DNA from: Clostridiales bacterium
GTDB lineage: Bacteria; Bacillota; Desulfotomaculia; Desulfotomaculales; VENG01
Assembly (NCBI GenBank): GCA_016278505.1
Contig: JADQBQ010000014.1
Coordinates: forward strand, 124,001 to 188,000
DNA: 64,000 nucleotides
Direction of reading: 5' to 3'
The notes beneath the pieces were generated by a model, which saw only the letters and a list, made by a program, of their open reading frames with translations, did not search any database and was not told where the DNA came from. Shown here in pieces: positions 8,425-17,804 of the stretch; the stretch's first letter is position 1; every line of letters begins with the position of its first letter. The position numbers were made by a program, and so were the translations under genes.

Positions 8425-10338
8425 TTAATTCACCGCCACCATATTGGCCCCTGACTCCTGCTCAAATTCACCTTCTACATCCTTAACTCTATCCTCACCC
8501 GGTTTCCGAAACCCCGGAATCACACCCTGCAGCAGCCGCACAGTACTCCCGTCATCCGTATCCCAGCCGGACTCAGTCACCGTACGCAGCAGATTATCCA
8601 ACCTATCCTCATCAGGCCTGTCCACCGCTGCCACATATATTCTATTATGTTTTGTCGCATTGGTCCCCTCGGTCTCGGTAAGCATCTCTTCATACAGCTT
8701 CTCCCCCGGCCGAACCCCGGAAAACACTATTTCGATATCCTCACCGGGAACAAAGCCCGACAAGCGTATCATATTTTTAGCTAGATCCACTATTTTAACC
8801 GGCTCGCCCATGTCCAGCACAAAAACCTCTCCGCTCCGCGCCAGGGCACCGGCCTGGATCACCAGCTGCACCGCCTCGGGTATGGTCATGAAATAACGAA
8901 TCATCTCCGGGTGAGTAACCGTTACCGGCCCACCCCGGGCAATCTGCTCTTTAAATAGCGGCACCACACTGCCCCTGCTCCCTAAAACATTGCCGAAACG
9001 GACCGCGGCGAAATGCGTCCGGCTGTCCTTGCCCACCTCTTGCACCACCATCTCCGCCACCCGCTTGGTGGCACCCATGATACTGGTGGGATTAACCGCC
9101 TTATCCGTGGACACCAGGATAAATTTATCCGCGCTGTACCTATGAGACATGGAAGCAACGCAATAAGTGCCCAGCACATTATTTTTAATGGCTTCCACCG
9201 GATTAAATTCCATCAGCGGCACGTGCTTATGCGCAGCAGCATGAAAAACCACCCGAGGCCTGTACTCCCGGAACACCCCTGAAACAGCGGTTTCATCTTT
9301 CACATCACAAACCACAGGCCTTAACTCCACATCCGGATATGTATTAATTAATTCATTATGTATATGATAAATGCTGTTCTCCCCGTGCCCCAGTAAAATC
9401 AATGACTCCGGCTGAAACTGGGCCACCTGCCGGCACAGCTCCGAACCTATAGACCCCCCGGCCCCGGTTACCAGCACCGTTTTCCCGGTGAGATACCCGG
9501 CCATGGACTCCAGGTCCACCTCCACCGGGTCCCGTCCCAATATATCTTCCACCTGCACCTCACGGATCTTATTTATAGTCACAGTCCCGTCAATCAGTTC
9601 ATACATACCGGGCAATATCTTTAACCGGGCAGAAGTTTCCTGGCAGACCTCCACGATCTCCCGGACAACTTTCTTGGATGCCGAAGGAATTGCGATAATA
9701 ATCTCCTGGATGCCGTAACGTTCCACTATACCGGGAATATCCTCCCTGGTACCCAGCACCTTAAGGCCAAACATTTCCAACCCCTGCTTGGACCGGCTAT
9801 CATCTATATAACCCAAAGGCACACTGTGGTCTACACTGTGCTTATTGAGCTCCCTGGCTACCGCCGCCCCGGCATCCCCGGCCCCCACGATCAAGACCGG
9901 CCTCCCGGCGCGCAGCTTACCGTTTCCGTTAGTTAAATGATTATCACGGAAAAGCCGCCAGGAAAGCCTGGACCCGCCGATAAACATCACCAGCGCCATC
10001 CAAAACAGAATAAACACACTGCGCGGCAGCGGAAGATTACCCCCCTGCATCCAAAAATAAGTGACGCTAACATTCAAAACCGTGGCCACCAAAGCCGCGT
10101 AAACGATGGAAAGAAGCTCCCCTAAGCTGGCATACTGCCACAGGCGCCGGTACAGGCCAAAAGCGTAAAAACACCCCAGGCACGTAACCGTGAAAAGCAG
10201 GGCCAAATCCCGGGAAGACTTCATATACTGCGCCGGGACATCACCTTCAAAGCGCAGCCAGAGCGCCACCATAATGGCCAGATTTATTAAAATAGCATCG
10301 ATAACCAATAGAGCCAAAACTCGCTTGCGGAAAACCAA
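8425..10338 (-). CDS. Membrane-bound nucleotide-sugar dehydratase/epimerase (PglF/CapD/FlaA1 type)
   Basis: This protein of about 637 residues has four N-terminal membrane helices and two Rossmann folds. The first (LIVGAGDAGAAVARELNK) is the CoA-binding-like domain. The second (TVLVTGAGGSIGSELCRQ) is the catalytic short-chain dehydrogenase domain. The active-site block TDKAVNPTSIMGATKR is the hallmark of UDP-GlcNAc 4,6-dehydratases of the PglF/WbpM group, in which Met replaces the Tyr of YxxxK. It probably makes a UDP-4-keto-6-deoxy sugar for the surface polysaccharide. TTG at 10338 is preferred because GGAGGAG lies 6 bases upstream; the in-frame GTG at 10353 overlaps that site. A terminator follows at 8235-8287. 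Confidence 0.9.
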   Translation of the reverse strand: MVFRKRVLALLVIDAILINLAIMVALWLRFEGDVPAQYMKSSRDLALLFTVTCLGCFYAFGLYRRLWQYASLGELLSIVYAALVATVLNVSVTYFWMQGGNLPLPRSVFILFWMALVMFIGGSRLSWRLFRDNHLTNGNGKLRAGRPVLIVGAGDAGAAVARELNKHSVDHSVPLGYIDDSRSKQGLEMFGLKVLGTREDIPGIVERYGIQEIIIAIPSASKKVVREIVEVCQETSARLKILPGMYELIDGTVTINKIREVQVEDILGRDPVEVDLESMAGYLTGKTVLVTGAGGSIGSELCRQVAQFQPESLILLGHGENSIYHIHNELINTYPDVELRPVVCDVKDETAVSGVFREYRPRVVFHAAAHKHVPLMEFNPVEAIKNNVLGTYCVASMSHRYSADKFILVSTDKAVNPTSIMGATKRVAEMVVQEVGKDSRTHFAAVRFGNVLGSRGSVVPLFKEQIARGGPVTVTHPEMIRYFMTIPEAVQLVIQAGALARSGEVFVLDMGEPVKIVDLAKNMIRLSGFVPGEDIEIVFSGVRPGEKLYEEMLTETEGTNATKHNRIYVAAVDRPDEDRLDNLLRTVTESGWDTDDGSTVRLLQGVIPGFRKPGEDRVKDVEGEFEQESGANMVAVN

Positions 10339-10443
10339 AACTACTCCTCCCACCCTAACAATACAAATAAAGACCTACCTACTTTTTTTCGACAGGGACC
10401 AACTTTTTCCTGCCCAAACTCGCTGTGCTCCGGGTGTTTCTCA

Positions 10444-11487
10444 TCAGCAATACCCATAATACCCCACGAACCACTCAGCAAACCTCATCAACCCATCCTC
10501 AATACTGGTACTGGGCTTGAAACCAAAATCCCGCTCCAACTCGGAAGTGTCAGCGTATGTCCTGGGCACGTCGCCCATCTGCATTGGCAAGTATTCCTTC
10601 TCCGCCACGATACTTTTACCGGTAACCTTGCTTAGTGCCTTTTCCAAAGACTCAATAAAATACATAAGCTGCTCCGGCTTGTTATTACCGATATTATATA
10701 CCTTGTGCTGCGCCTGCATTTCGTCTTCAACGGGCGTGTTACACAATATCCTCTCTACCCCGGTCACGATATCGTCTATGTAGGTGAAGTCCCGGTACAT
10801 ATCACCGTGGTTAAAAACTTTTATTGGCTCTCCAGCCATTATCTTGTGACTGAAAGAAAAATAAGCCATATCAGGACGACCCATTGGGCCATAAACAGTG
10901 AAAAACCTTAAACCGGTGGCCGGTATCTTATAGAGATGGCTGTATGTATAAGCCATTAATTCATTTGATTTCTTAGTTGCAGCATAAAGAGAGACAGGAT
11001 TGTCCACGAAATCATCTTCTGAAAAGGGGACTTTCTTGTTGGCGCCATAAACGGAGCTTGATGATGCGTAGACAAGGTGTTCAACGCTTTTAGAATGGCG
11101 GCAAGCTTCCAATATATTAAAGAAACCTATGATATTACTCTGGATATAAGCATCGGGATTATCTATGCTGTAACGCACTCCCGCTTGTGCAGCCAGATTC
11201 ACCACTATACTGGGCTTGTACTTATTAAATACGAAGTTAACCATTTCTTTGTCTGAAATATCGCCCTTGATAAGGGTAAATTGGCCGGTATTGTCATCCG
11301 GTTTCCTCAAATCCTCAAGCCTAGCGTGCTTTAATGCCACATCATAATAGTCATTCATATTATCAATGCCAATCACCCGGCAGCCCTGCTCCAGCAGTCG
11401 TTTGGCCAGAAAATAACCAATAAAACCTGCCGCCCCGGTGATTAGATAGGTCTTTGTATTGTCCAGTTCCTTGTAATCCGCTCTCAT
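10444..11487 (-). CDS. UDP-glucuronate 4-epimerase-like enzyme
   Basis: This 347-residue extended short-chain dehydrogenase has the NAD motif ITGAAGFIG near residue 18 and the catalytic tyrosine/lysine block SLYAATKKSNEL. It also has the family blocks NMNDYYDVALKHARL, LAAQAGVRYSIDNPDAY and TVYGPMGRPDMAY. These are characteristic of CapI/LspL-type UDP-glucuronate C4-epimerases, which make UDP-galacturonate. The gene lies 25 bases downstream of the UDP-glucose dehydrogenase gene on the same strand, so glucose, glucuronate and galacturonate nucleotides form a short pathway. A GAGGAG ribosome site precedes the ATG. Confidence 0.9.
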   Translation of the reverse strand: MRADYKELDNTKTYLITGAAGFIGYFLAKRLLEQGCRVIGIDNMNDYYDVALKHARLEDLRKPDDNTGQFTLIKGDISDKEMVNFVFNKYKPSIVVNLAAQAGVRYSIDNPDAYIQSNIIGFFNILEACRHSKSVEHLVYASSSSVYGANKKVPFSEDDFVDNPVSLYAATKKSNELMAYTYSHLYKIPATGLRFFTVYGPMGRPDMAYFSFSHKIMAGEPIKVFNHGDMYRDFTYIDDIVTGVERILCNTPVEDEMQAQHKVYNIGNNKPEQLMYFIESLEKALSKVTGKSIVAEKEYLPMQMGDVPRTYADTSELERDFGFKPSTSIEDGLMRFAEWFVGYYGYC

Positions 11488-11512
11488 GTAAATATTTTCT
11501 CCTCAATTCATA

Positions 11513-12886
11513 TTAAGCACTATGCAAGCGGTGGCTTGTGTTGTGTATATTACTCAGCTTTAGATCCTTGTTTTCCACAGCCTGTCTACCAATAGAATAA
11601 TACTCCACTCCCGCATCCTGCATCTCCTGGATCGGGTAAATATTTCTGCCGTCATAAACCAGGGGAGTCCGCATAAGCTTTTGGAATGTTTCGGCCTTAA
11701 TTGCTTTAATCTGTTCCCATTCGGTGAAAATAAAGCATACATTGGCCCCGGAAAGCGCCTCTTCCGGTTTATCTACATAATTAATTTTATACTCGCTCTC
11801 CGGATACTTCAGCCTGAAATTATCACTGCCCACCGGGTCATAAGCATATACCCGTGCCCCCTGCTCCAACAACAAAGGAACATTTTCCAGGGACGGCGCT
11901 TCCCTTAAATCATCTGTTTCGGGCTTAAAGGTCAGCCCCAGTACCGCTACCTTAAGACCGTCAAAGGTAATTAATCTATTAGCAGCCTTCCTATATAATA
12001 TCGTCTTCTGGTCATCATTCACCGTAATGGCGGCCTTCACTGTGCGCAGCTCATAGCCGTTCTGCCGGGCCAGGTAGTCCAGTGCCTTAGTATCCTTGGG
12101 GAAGCAACTTCCACCATAACCGATACCGGCATTCAGAAATTTACTGCCGATACGCTCATCAAAGGACATTCCCCGGGCCACGTCCTGTATATCTGCGCCC
12201 ACCAGCTCACACAGGTTGGCGATATCGTTCATATAGGATATTTTGAGCGCCAGGAAATCATTGGCAGCATATTTGATCATTTCAGCTGATCTCCTGCTTA
12301 CTGATACTATTGGCAGATTAAATGGCTCATATATTTTCATCAGCATTTCTTTCGCCCATTTGCTGTCGGTGCCGATGATGATCCTGGCGGCCTCCAGGGT
12401 ATCGCGTACCGCTGTGCCCTGGGCCAGAAATTCAGGATTACTGGCCACTTCTACTCTGACATCATTAGTTAGGAAATCATGAATAAACTGCTCCACTTTG
12501 TCATTTGTACCGACGGGAACTGTGGACTTAACCACCACCAAACAGTCCTTTTCGATGGTTTCCGCGATTTGCCTGGCCACAGTGGCTATGTAAGAGAGAT
12601 TAGCGGATCCGTCGGGTTGCTCGGGAGTACCAACTCCTATGAAAATCGCATCCGCTTCTTTGTAGGCTTTGTTATAGTCAGTTGTAAACTTTAGCCTACC
12701 AGCGGCATAATTCTTCTGCATCAAATCATCCAATCCAGCCTCATAAATGGGAGACATACCTTGCTTAAGCATATTGATTCTTTGCTCATCGATATCGACA
12801 CAGGTGACTTGATGGCCAACTTCGGCAAAACATACTCCGGCCACCAGGCCTACATAACCTATGCCTACTACTGAGATTTTAAACAT
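11513..12886 (-). CDS. UDP-glucose 6-dehydrogenase
   Basis: This 457-residue enzyme has the N-terminal NAD motif VVGIGYVGLVAGVCFAEVGH. It has the Cys-containing active-site motif YGGSCFPKDTKALDYLA near residue 258 and the C-terminal UDP-binding block AVLGLTFKPETDDLREAPS. It would oxidise UDP-glucose twice with NAD to UDP-glucuronate, the substrate of the epimerase encoded just downstream. GAAAGGAAGG precedes the ATG. The two genes form a minus-strand operon supplying uronic acids for the surface polymer. Confidence 0.95.
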   Translation of the reverse strand: MFKISVVGIGYVGLVAGVCFAEVGHQVTCVDIDEQRINMLKQGMSPIYEAGLDDLMQKNYAAGRLKFTTDYNKAYKEADAIFIGVGTPEQPDGSANLSYIATVARQIAETIEKDCLVVVKSTVPVGTNDKVEQFIHDFLTNDVRVEVASNPEFLAQGTAVRDTLEAARIIIGTDSKWAKEMLMKIYEPFNLPIVSVSRRSAEMIKYAANDFLALKISYMNDIANLCELVGADIQDVARGMSFDERIGSKFLNAGIGYGGSCFPKDTKALDYLARQNGYELRTVKAAITVNDDQKTILYRKAANRLITFDGLKVAVLGLTFKPETDDLREAPSLENVPLLLEQGARVYAYDPVGSDNFRLKYPESEYKINYVDKPEEALSGANVCFIFTEWEQIKAIKAETFQKLMRTPLVYDGRNIYPIQEMQDAGVEYYSIGRQAVENKDLKLSNIHNTSHRLHSA

Positions 12887-13064
12887 ATTAACCTTCCTTT
12901 CAAGGGAATATTTTCCCCTACTGCAATATTAGACTCCATCCATCGGAATAACCCTTAAGAAAAAATGCTACCGCAGAAAACCTAACTTGTAGTTGGACGA
13001 GCATAGAAAATTACATTAAACTGGTACTTAATAATCATGAGGATCAAGAATTCACTAGCCGCCG

Positions 13065-13183
13065 GGGCTGTGGATATGTGGTTAACTCGAAGCGTAGCGG
13101 AGAGTTATCCAAGCAGTTGTGAGTAACACAGCCTTTAAGCACTTACCCAAAGGTTACCCACAACTGCGGCATATCCACAGCCC
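13065..13183. other. Nested inverted repeats carrying six DnaA-box-like 9-mers
   Basis: An outer 14-bp perfect inverted repeat (GGGCTGTGGATATG, 13065-13078, and its complement 13170-13183) encloses an inner one (CAGTTGTGAGTAAC, 13114-13127, against 13153-13166, one mismatch). Six 9-mers are close to the DnaA box TTATCCACA: TGTGGATAT (13069), TTATCCAAG (13105), TGTGAGTAA (13118), TTACCCAAA (13143), TTACCCACA (13154) and ATATCCACA (13171). The site ends 20 bases before the DUF1670-like operon. It may be an operator of those genes or a replication-origin-like element. No AT-rich unwinding region is obvious. The remainder of 12887-13064 holds the upstream region of the UDP-glucose dehydrogenase gene. 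Confidence 0.6.
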
Positions 13184-13203
13184 TTGCAGGAAAGTGGGGT
13201 AAT

Positions 13204-14684
13204 ATGGGACGTCCAAGGTTTTATCGGCAAAACTTAATAAGTCAAATTAATTCTGTTAGCCAGAAAAGCCTGTGGGGCTGGTTAGTCAAAGAAACACAAG
13301 AGAAATACGGCATGGCTCCGGCAGAGGCCCGGCTGGTGGCTCTTAAAGGCCAGGCCTTCTTGCATCAGATCTCTGGCCGGGGCGAAAACCAGATTGAGAT
13401 TGAGCTCACTGCCAAAGAATACAGTGGCCGGCGCCAGAAACGAGGTGACCTGCCCCAGCGGGCTGTAATCATGACTCCAGTTAGCTCAGATGACCGGAAA
13501 TAGAAGAACGCTTTGGCCTCAAAGCCATGCAGAATGCCCGCCTGCTACGATTAATCGAAGAATCATACCTGCAGGGGGCCGTTTTTGACCAGCCCAAGCT
13601 CGGTATGGTCACCAACATTACCGCCAAGTCCGTACGTTCCAGGCTTTCTCCTTACCTGCAAAAGGGTATCTGGCTGCCTCTTCTCGAGCAAAAGCGTGAA
13701 TACAGGCTAAACCGTATCTTCCGCAGTACTTGCGCTTTGGAAGAACTGATATCCGGCAAGAGCAACGCTGAAGTTATGTCCGAGTTCCTGTACAACGAAA
13801 ACCAGTGGGAATCCATAAAGCTTGACTTTGTCCGAGCAATTAACACGGCCAAATGTGGTGACAAGATGGAGCAGACTGATATGCACCCGGAAATTGCGGC
13901 GGAATACGCATCCCTGGCTGAAAAAGTCTCGACCCAATCTCTATCCAAGCTGAGGCAGGAATTTATGACCTATTCGCCGCTCCTGCAAGATGAACCTGCA
14001 TTTAATCTGTTAACTGTACTGCAAGAAGAACATAACTTCTCGCCGGCCAAAGCCCGGGCTTACTTGCGCATGCTGCAAAAACACGCTGAGAAAGCTAACC
14101 AAAACCGCCCGGCTACAAGCATAATATATTACGCCGTCTCCGACCGGGAACCGCCGGGTAAGTCCTTGGCTGAGTGCAGCCTGATACCAGTAAATCTCTC
14201 GTATGTGCACAAAGAAGACGAAGCTCTAATTAACCCTGATTCCACCTCCCGGCTGAAATGGAAACGCATCCTACGCTACACCACTGAAGCCAAAAGCCAG
14301 GGGGCATATTTAAGCCAGCCGGATCTTGCCTACCTTCTGGGCGTGCACCCGGAGGTAATCCAAAAGCAGATGCAAGAACATACCAAAGTGGTGGTGCCCA
14401 CCAGGGGCAACCTGGCCGACATGGGTCCGGGCATTTCCCACATGGCTCGCATTGTAGAGCTTTACATGCAAGGCTACACTGAAACACAGATCAAATATCG
14501 TACCGGGCACAGTTATGAAAGCATTGAAGCTTACCTCAAAAACTTCTCTACCTACGTGGTGGGCCTTTTCGAGCAGGGATTGCCTAAAAACTTGATTCGC
14601 AAGGCCATAGGCAAATCCATGCGGGTGGTGAACTCCTGCGCCCGGCTGTATGAAAAGTTTAATACTACCAGTGGGCGTTTATGA
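13204..14684 (+). pseudogene. DUF1670-like protein, frameshifted copy 1
   Basis: Two frames together make one protein of about 490 residues. The first (13204-13503) contains KYGMAPAEARLVALKGQAFL and GRGENQIEIELTAKEYSG. The second (stop-free from about 13489, first ATG 13527) continues EIEERFGLKAMQNARLLRLI, then YLQGAVFDQPKLGMVTN. Near its end it has MARIVELYMQGYTETQIKYR followed by TGHSYESIEAYLKNF. The AEARLVAL/AKARAYL and HS.E.I..Y...F blocks resemble DUF1670, a family of unknown function seen in Clostridia and some archaea. Its repeated helix-turn-helix-like pieces suggest DNA binding. A one-base shift near 13490 separates the halves. It overlaps the next gene by ATGA. The family name is from memory and needs a profile search. 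Confidence 0.55.
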
Positions 14685-15972
14685 AACTGCGCCGCATCTT
14701 CGGCAAAAAAAAAGGGGGCGATTACATAGCCGCCAAGAGGTTCTCCATGTATGAACCTCTGCGGAAAAAAAACCTTTTCAATGCCCAGCGCTCAGAAATT
14801 ATCCGGCGCTTTGACCTGAACAAAGAATCCTGGTTGGCAGAAGAAGTGGTCTCCACAGTTGAAGAGGCGCTTACCGCCAGCGAGGAAGAGGACAGCATTG
14901 ATCGTCTTTATCCCGGCCAGCTGCTCACAGAAGAGATTGCACAAGACCTTTTGCATAACGGCCGCTTTCAAAATGCCAAGCACCAGGTACTGGCCGGTGC
15001 CCAAGACGCTGTGGCCCAGGAAATTCCCGGCGTCAAAGCACAGGATGTGGAAAAGGTCATTACTCCTAGAGAATTAATTCCACACAACGGCTACGGCAAA
15101 ATCTGTCCGCCTAAATCCCCCAAGTATCTCAACGGCAAGCTGGCCCCGCCCGAAAAGGTAGGTGCAAAGCCGCGTGCTTGGCCGACCGAAGCGGACATAT
15201 GGCTGCCTGCTGAAGTGGTGGACTCCCTGGTTGACTATTTAGCCAGGGAAGAAGGCATTAGCTCTAAGAAGGCCAATGCCATGGTATTCCGCCTGGCCCA
15301 CCTGCGGGAAATGTTCTGTCCCCGGGTAGACAAGCTAAAGCCAGGACAAGTGGCCTGGATCGGCATCAGCGCCACCGACAGGCCCAAGTGGGACCAGCGT
15401 ACGACCTACCGCCACCTAGTGCCGCTGGTACTCACTCTGCATACCAAAGAAGAGCTCAAGCAGCTGGCCAAGGTTAAAAACATTGAAGAGCTGGACAGGA
15501 TCCAGCAGGCACAAATGGCCAGGGTGCTTACCGAGGCCTACCTGCAAGGAGGGCTTTTATCCCTGGTGGACCTGCAGCAGCTGTTCTTAAGGTCTTACCA
15601 AACCTTTTCCCGGCTTATGCGCCAATTTATGCAGGAGCACGGGTACATCCTGCCAACACCCGGCACTGTGCTGGATGCCGGCAAGGCCATGACGCACAAG
15701 GACATTGTTATTCATCACTACCTGGACGGGTACTTTAGCCGTGAAATCGCCTGAATGACCTGGCACAGCCCGGAGGCGGTGGACAGATATATTGACGATT
15801 TTGAAAAGGTGATGGTGCTACATTTTTACGGCCTCCCACCAAGGCTGATTTCCCGGGCATGAACCGTGGGGTTGGTGTGGTGCAGGAGTACCTGCAGCTC
15901 ATTGACGAGCACTTCCCCGATAAAGAACATGTCAAGTCTCATTTAAGGCACTGTGGCGTTGAAATTTCCTGA
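14681..15972 (+). pseudogene. DUF1670-like protein, copy 2, with in-frame TGA and a frameshift
   Basis: This frame runs 357 codons to REIA and a TGA at 15752. The same frame then continues at once with MTWHSPEAVDRYIDDFEKVM, the HS.EAV.RYI..F motif expected here, so a former sense codon (for example CGA) has become a stop. A further one-base shift near 15859 leads to NRGVGVVQEYLQLIDEHF and a stop at 15972. The middle contains a diverged repeat of the helix-turn-helix-like pieces of copy 1. Both copies are damaged, so the pair is probably dead. Translational readthrough is possible but unsupported. Confidence 0.55.
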
Positions 15973-15991
15973 TACGGGTTATACCGCTAAA

Positions 15992-16246
15992 ATGCATAAA
16001 AGGGATAACCTGGAATATTACTTCTTACGTACCGGGTTTTATGATTTACTGCAGGTGGCATTAGATCTGATCCTAATATTGGACTTTAACCATGAAGAGG
16101 CAATAGAAGCGATATGCAAAGTGGCCGATAAAGCCAGAATGTACCCACCGACAAAAAACCGGGCAGCTTGGTTCACTACTGTATTTAAAGAAAAACTATA
16201 TGAAGCACGGGCTGAAATTTTCGCTTACAAAAAGTACAATTGTTGA
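15992..16246 (+). CDS. Small hypothetical protein following the DUF1670-like pair
   Basis: This 84-residue frame runs from ATG 15992. The composition is protein-like (DLLQVALDLILILDFNHEEA, then KVADKARMYPPTKNRAAWF) and the frame is intact, but no ribosome site is clear. An in-frame GTG at 15953 overlaps the end of the previous pseudogene. I do not recognise a family. Its position suggests it belonged to the same transcription unit. Confidence 0.45.
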   Translation: MHKRDNLEYYFLRTGFYDLLQVALDLILILDFNHEEAIEAICKVADKARMYPPTKNRAAWFTTVFKEKLYEARAEIFAYKKYNC

Positions 16247-16261
16247 TTGCTTTAAACCCTA

Positions 16262-16306
16262 TAGCTACCGGGTACCGTACTGACGGGAAACCCGGCTATT
16301 TTTATT
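16262..16306 (+). terminator. Rho-independent terminator after the DUF1670-like unit
   Basis: TAGCTACCGGGT pairs with ACCCGGCTA and is followed by TTTTTATT. It closes the plus-strand DUF1670-like unit before the convergent polysaccharide genes. Confidence 0.65.
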
Positions 16307-16314
16307 GCTAATAA

Positions 16315-16424
16315 AATTTGAGAATTATATTTGGATTTACCGATTTAATTTGGGAATCTGGGCTAATAAGTTACCTAACTGGCCCAATTTAAAGTGAGAA
16401 TTATTTACGGGTTAATTTGAGAAT
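16315..16424. repeat. Cluster of AATTTGAGAAT-like words
   Basis: Four related words occur: AATTTGAGAAT near 16316, AATTTGGGAATCT near 16351, AATTTAAAGTGAGAATT near 16386 and AATTTGAGAATCT near 16413. Short multi-copy words of this kind are found at the ends of IS21-like elements, so this may be an insertion-sequence scar. No transposase gene is attached. Confidence 0.35.
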
Positions 16425-17780
16425 CTACAAAATAATGCTTTTACTAGCCCCTAATCTTCTCTTCAAGTCGATAGCTTGAAACAAACAATAAGGCAACAGG
16501 ACTAGAATATCTGCAATAACAATGATGATCCAACCTGGATAAATTCTTGTAATAAAATATGCTATACAAACTTTTACAATAACTCCTATTGTATAAAAAT
16601 ATGATTGAAGCTTCAATTTCCCAATACCACAAGCAAAGGTGGAAAGAATGTTTTGTAGAACGAACGTACTACCAAATATTGAAAATGACACACTATGCAA
16701 ATATGATACTTGAATGCTATTTTCTCCTAACCATATGTTGATAATTATTTGCAAGAATGGAATAATAAAAAGCTGAATTGCAAAAACTAAAAGTGATAGT
16801 TTTAAAAGCATAATAAAATACCTATTAATCCAATTATTATCATGCTCTTCAAATGCTTTTGTTATTGCTGACCACATTGGTGTTAATGCCAAGTTAAACA
16901 ATATCCCCATTAAGGAAAATATCCTATAATACACCTGATAATCTACGACACGCCCAGGACTAATTAAATTACTAATTAAGAAAGCATTTGTACCTGTTAA
17001 AGCTGTGTACATGATTTGATTCCAGAAAAATATTCCACCCAAATGTAAAATATCTTTTGAAGTTTTTATATTCAAGTATTTTAAACTTGGATACTTTCCT
17101 TTAAGATCTTTTTTAAACACATAGATTGTAATAAAAAGTAGCGGCATGTTTACAGTTAACAAATAGACGATCGACAGTGTTTTTATATTAATTGCTGCAC
17201 TAATAGAAGGTAACAATAATACAATGATAACTTGAGATACGCTTGTAACTAAAGCTATAAAATTATTCAGGGCTGATTTTTGCAGTGCATATAGTATGAA
17301 ATTAATAATTCTCAAAAAAAATTGCAGCGTGATTGTTGCAAAAACAAAATACATAACGAATGTAATAACTTCTTGAGACAATAATTCTGGAGATATATTA
17401 AAAAAATTATTCCAATTAATTATTGGTACAAGAAAAAAACCAAGAATCAAAGTGATGATGGAAATTAAACCCAGAACAAAATAGGCAGAAGAAATATTTG
17501 TCCTAATTTCTTCCGAATCTTCATTTATTATGGCTGCCACTAACTTATTTCTAAGCCCATTACCAATCCCAAAATCGAATGAAAGAATCCAAATCAAAAC
17601 TGAGAGTATCGTAAACCAGACGCCTAGAACTTCTTGATTACTGAAGTATCGAATATAAATAGGCAAACTAATTAAGGAAACCAATAATGCAGCACCTTTT
17701 ACTATAAAAGCAGCTAATGTATTTTTTACAACAATAATATCTTTTTCATTACTCACTAATCTTTTCAACTTACTTACCAT
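16425..17780 (-). CDS. Polysaccharide flippase (Wzx/MATE-like)
   Basis: This protein of about 451 residues has roughly a dozen hydrophobic segments, beginning NTLAAFIVKGAALLVSLISL and a following YIRYFSNQEVLGVWF block typical of Wzx/oligosaccharide flippases. It would move the lipid-linked repeat unit across the membrane. ATG 17780 has a GAGGGG site just upstream; the in-frame TTG at 17795 does not. It is the last gene of the minus-strand cluster and is separated from the upstream glycosyltransferase by an insertion sequence, which may have cut it off from the operon promoter. It is AT-rich compared with the flanking DUF1670-like region. Confidence 0.88.
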   Translation of the reverse strand: MVSKLKRLVSNEKDIIVVKNTLAAFIVKGAALLVSLISLPIYIRYFSNQEVLGVWFTILSVLIWILSFDFGIGNGLRNKLVAAIINEDSEEIRTNISSAYFVLGLISIITLILGFFLVPIINWNNFFNISPELLSQEVITFVMYFVFATITLQFFLRIINFILYALQKSALNNFIALVTSVSQVIIVLLLPSISAAINIKTLSIVYLLTVNMPLLFITIYVFKKDLKGKYPSLKYLNIKTSKDILHLGGIFFWNQIMYTALTGTNAFLISNLISPGRVVDYQVYYRIFSLMGILFNLALTPMWSAITKAFEEHDNNWINRYFIMLLKLSLLVFAIQLFIIPFLQIIINIWLGENSIQVSYLHSVSFSIFGSTFVLQNILSTFACGIGKLKLQSYFYTIGVIVKVCIAYFITRIYPGWIIIVIADILVLLPYCLFQAIDLKRRLGASKSIIL

Positions 17781-17804
17781 AATTGGACCCCTCAACTCAA
17801 TGTC

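Noticed and set aside
8974-9282. Overlapping frames inside the PglF-type gene
   Set aside because: They are shadows of a well-conserved gene with intact motifs over its full length.
15752-15754. The in-frame TGA as a selenocysteine codon
   Set aside because: The neighbouring motif does not suggest a redox site, no SECIS-like hairpin was seen directly after it, and a further frameshift shows decay.
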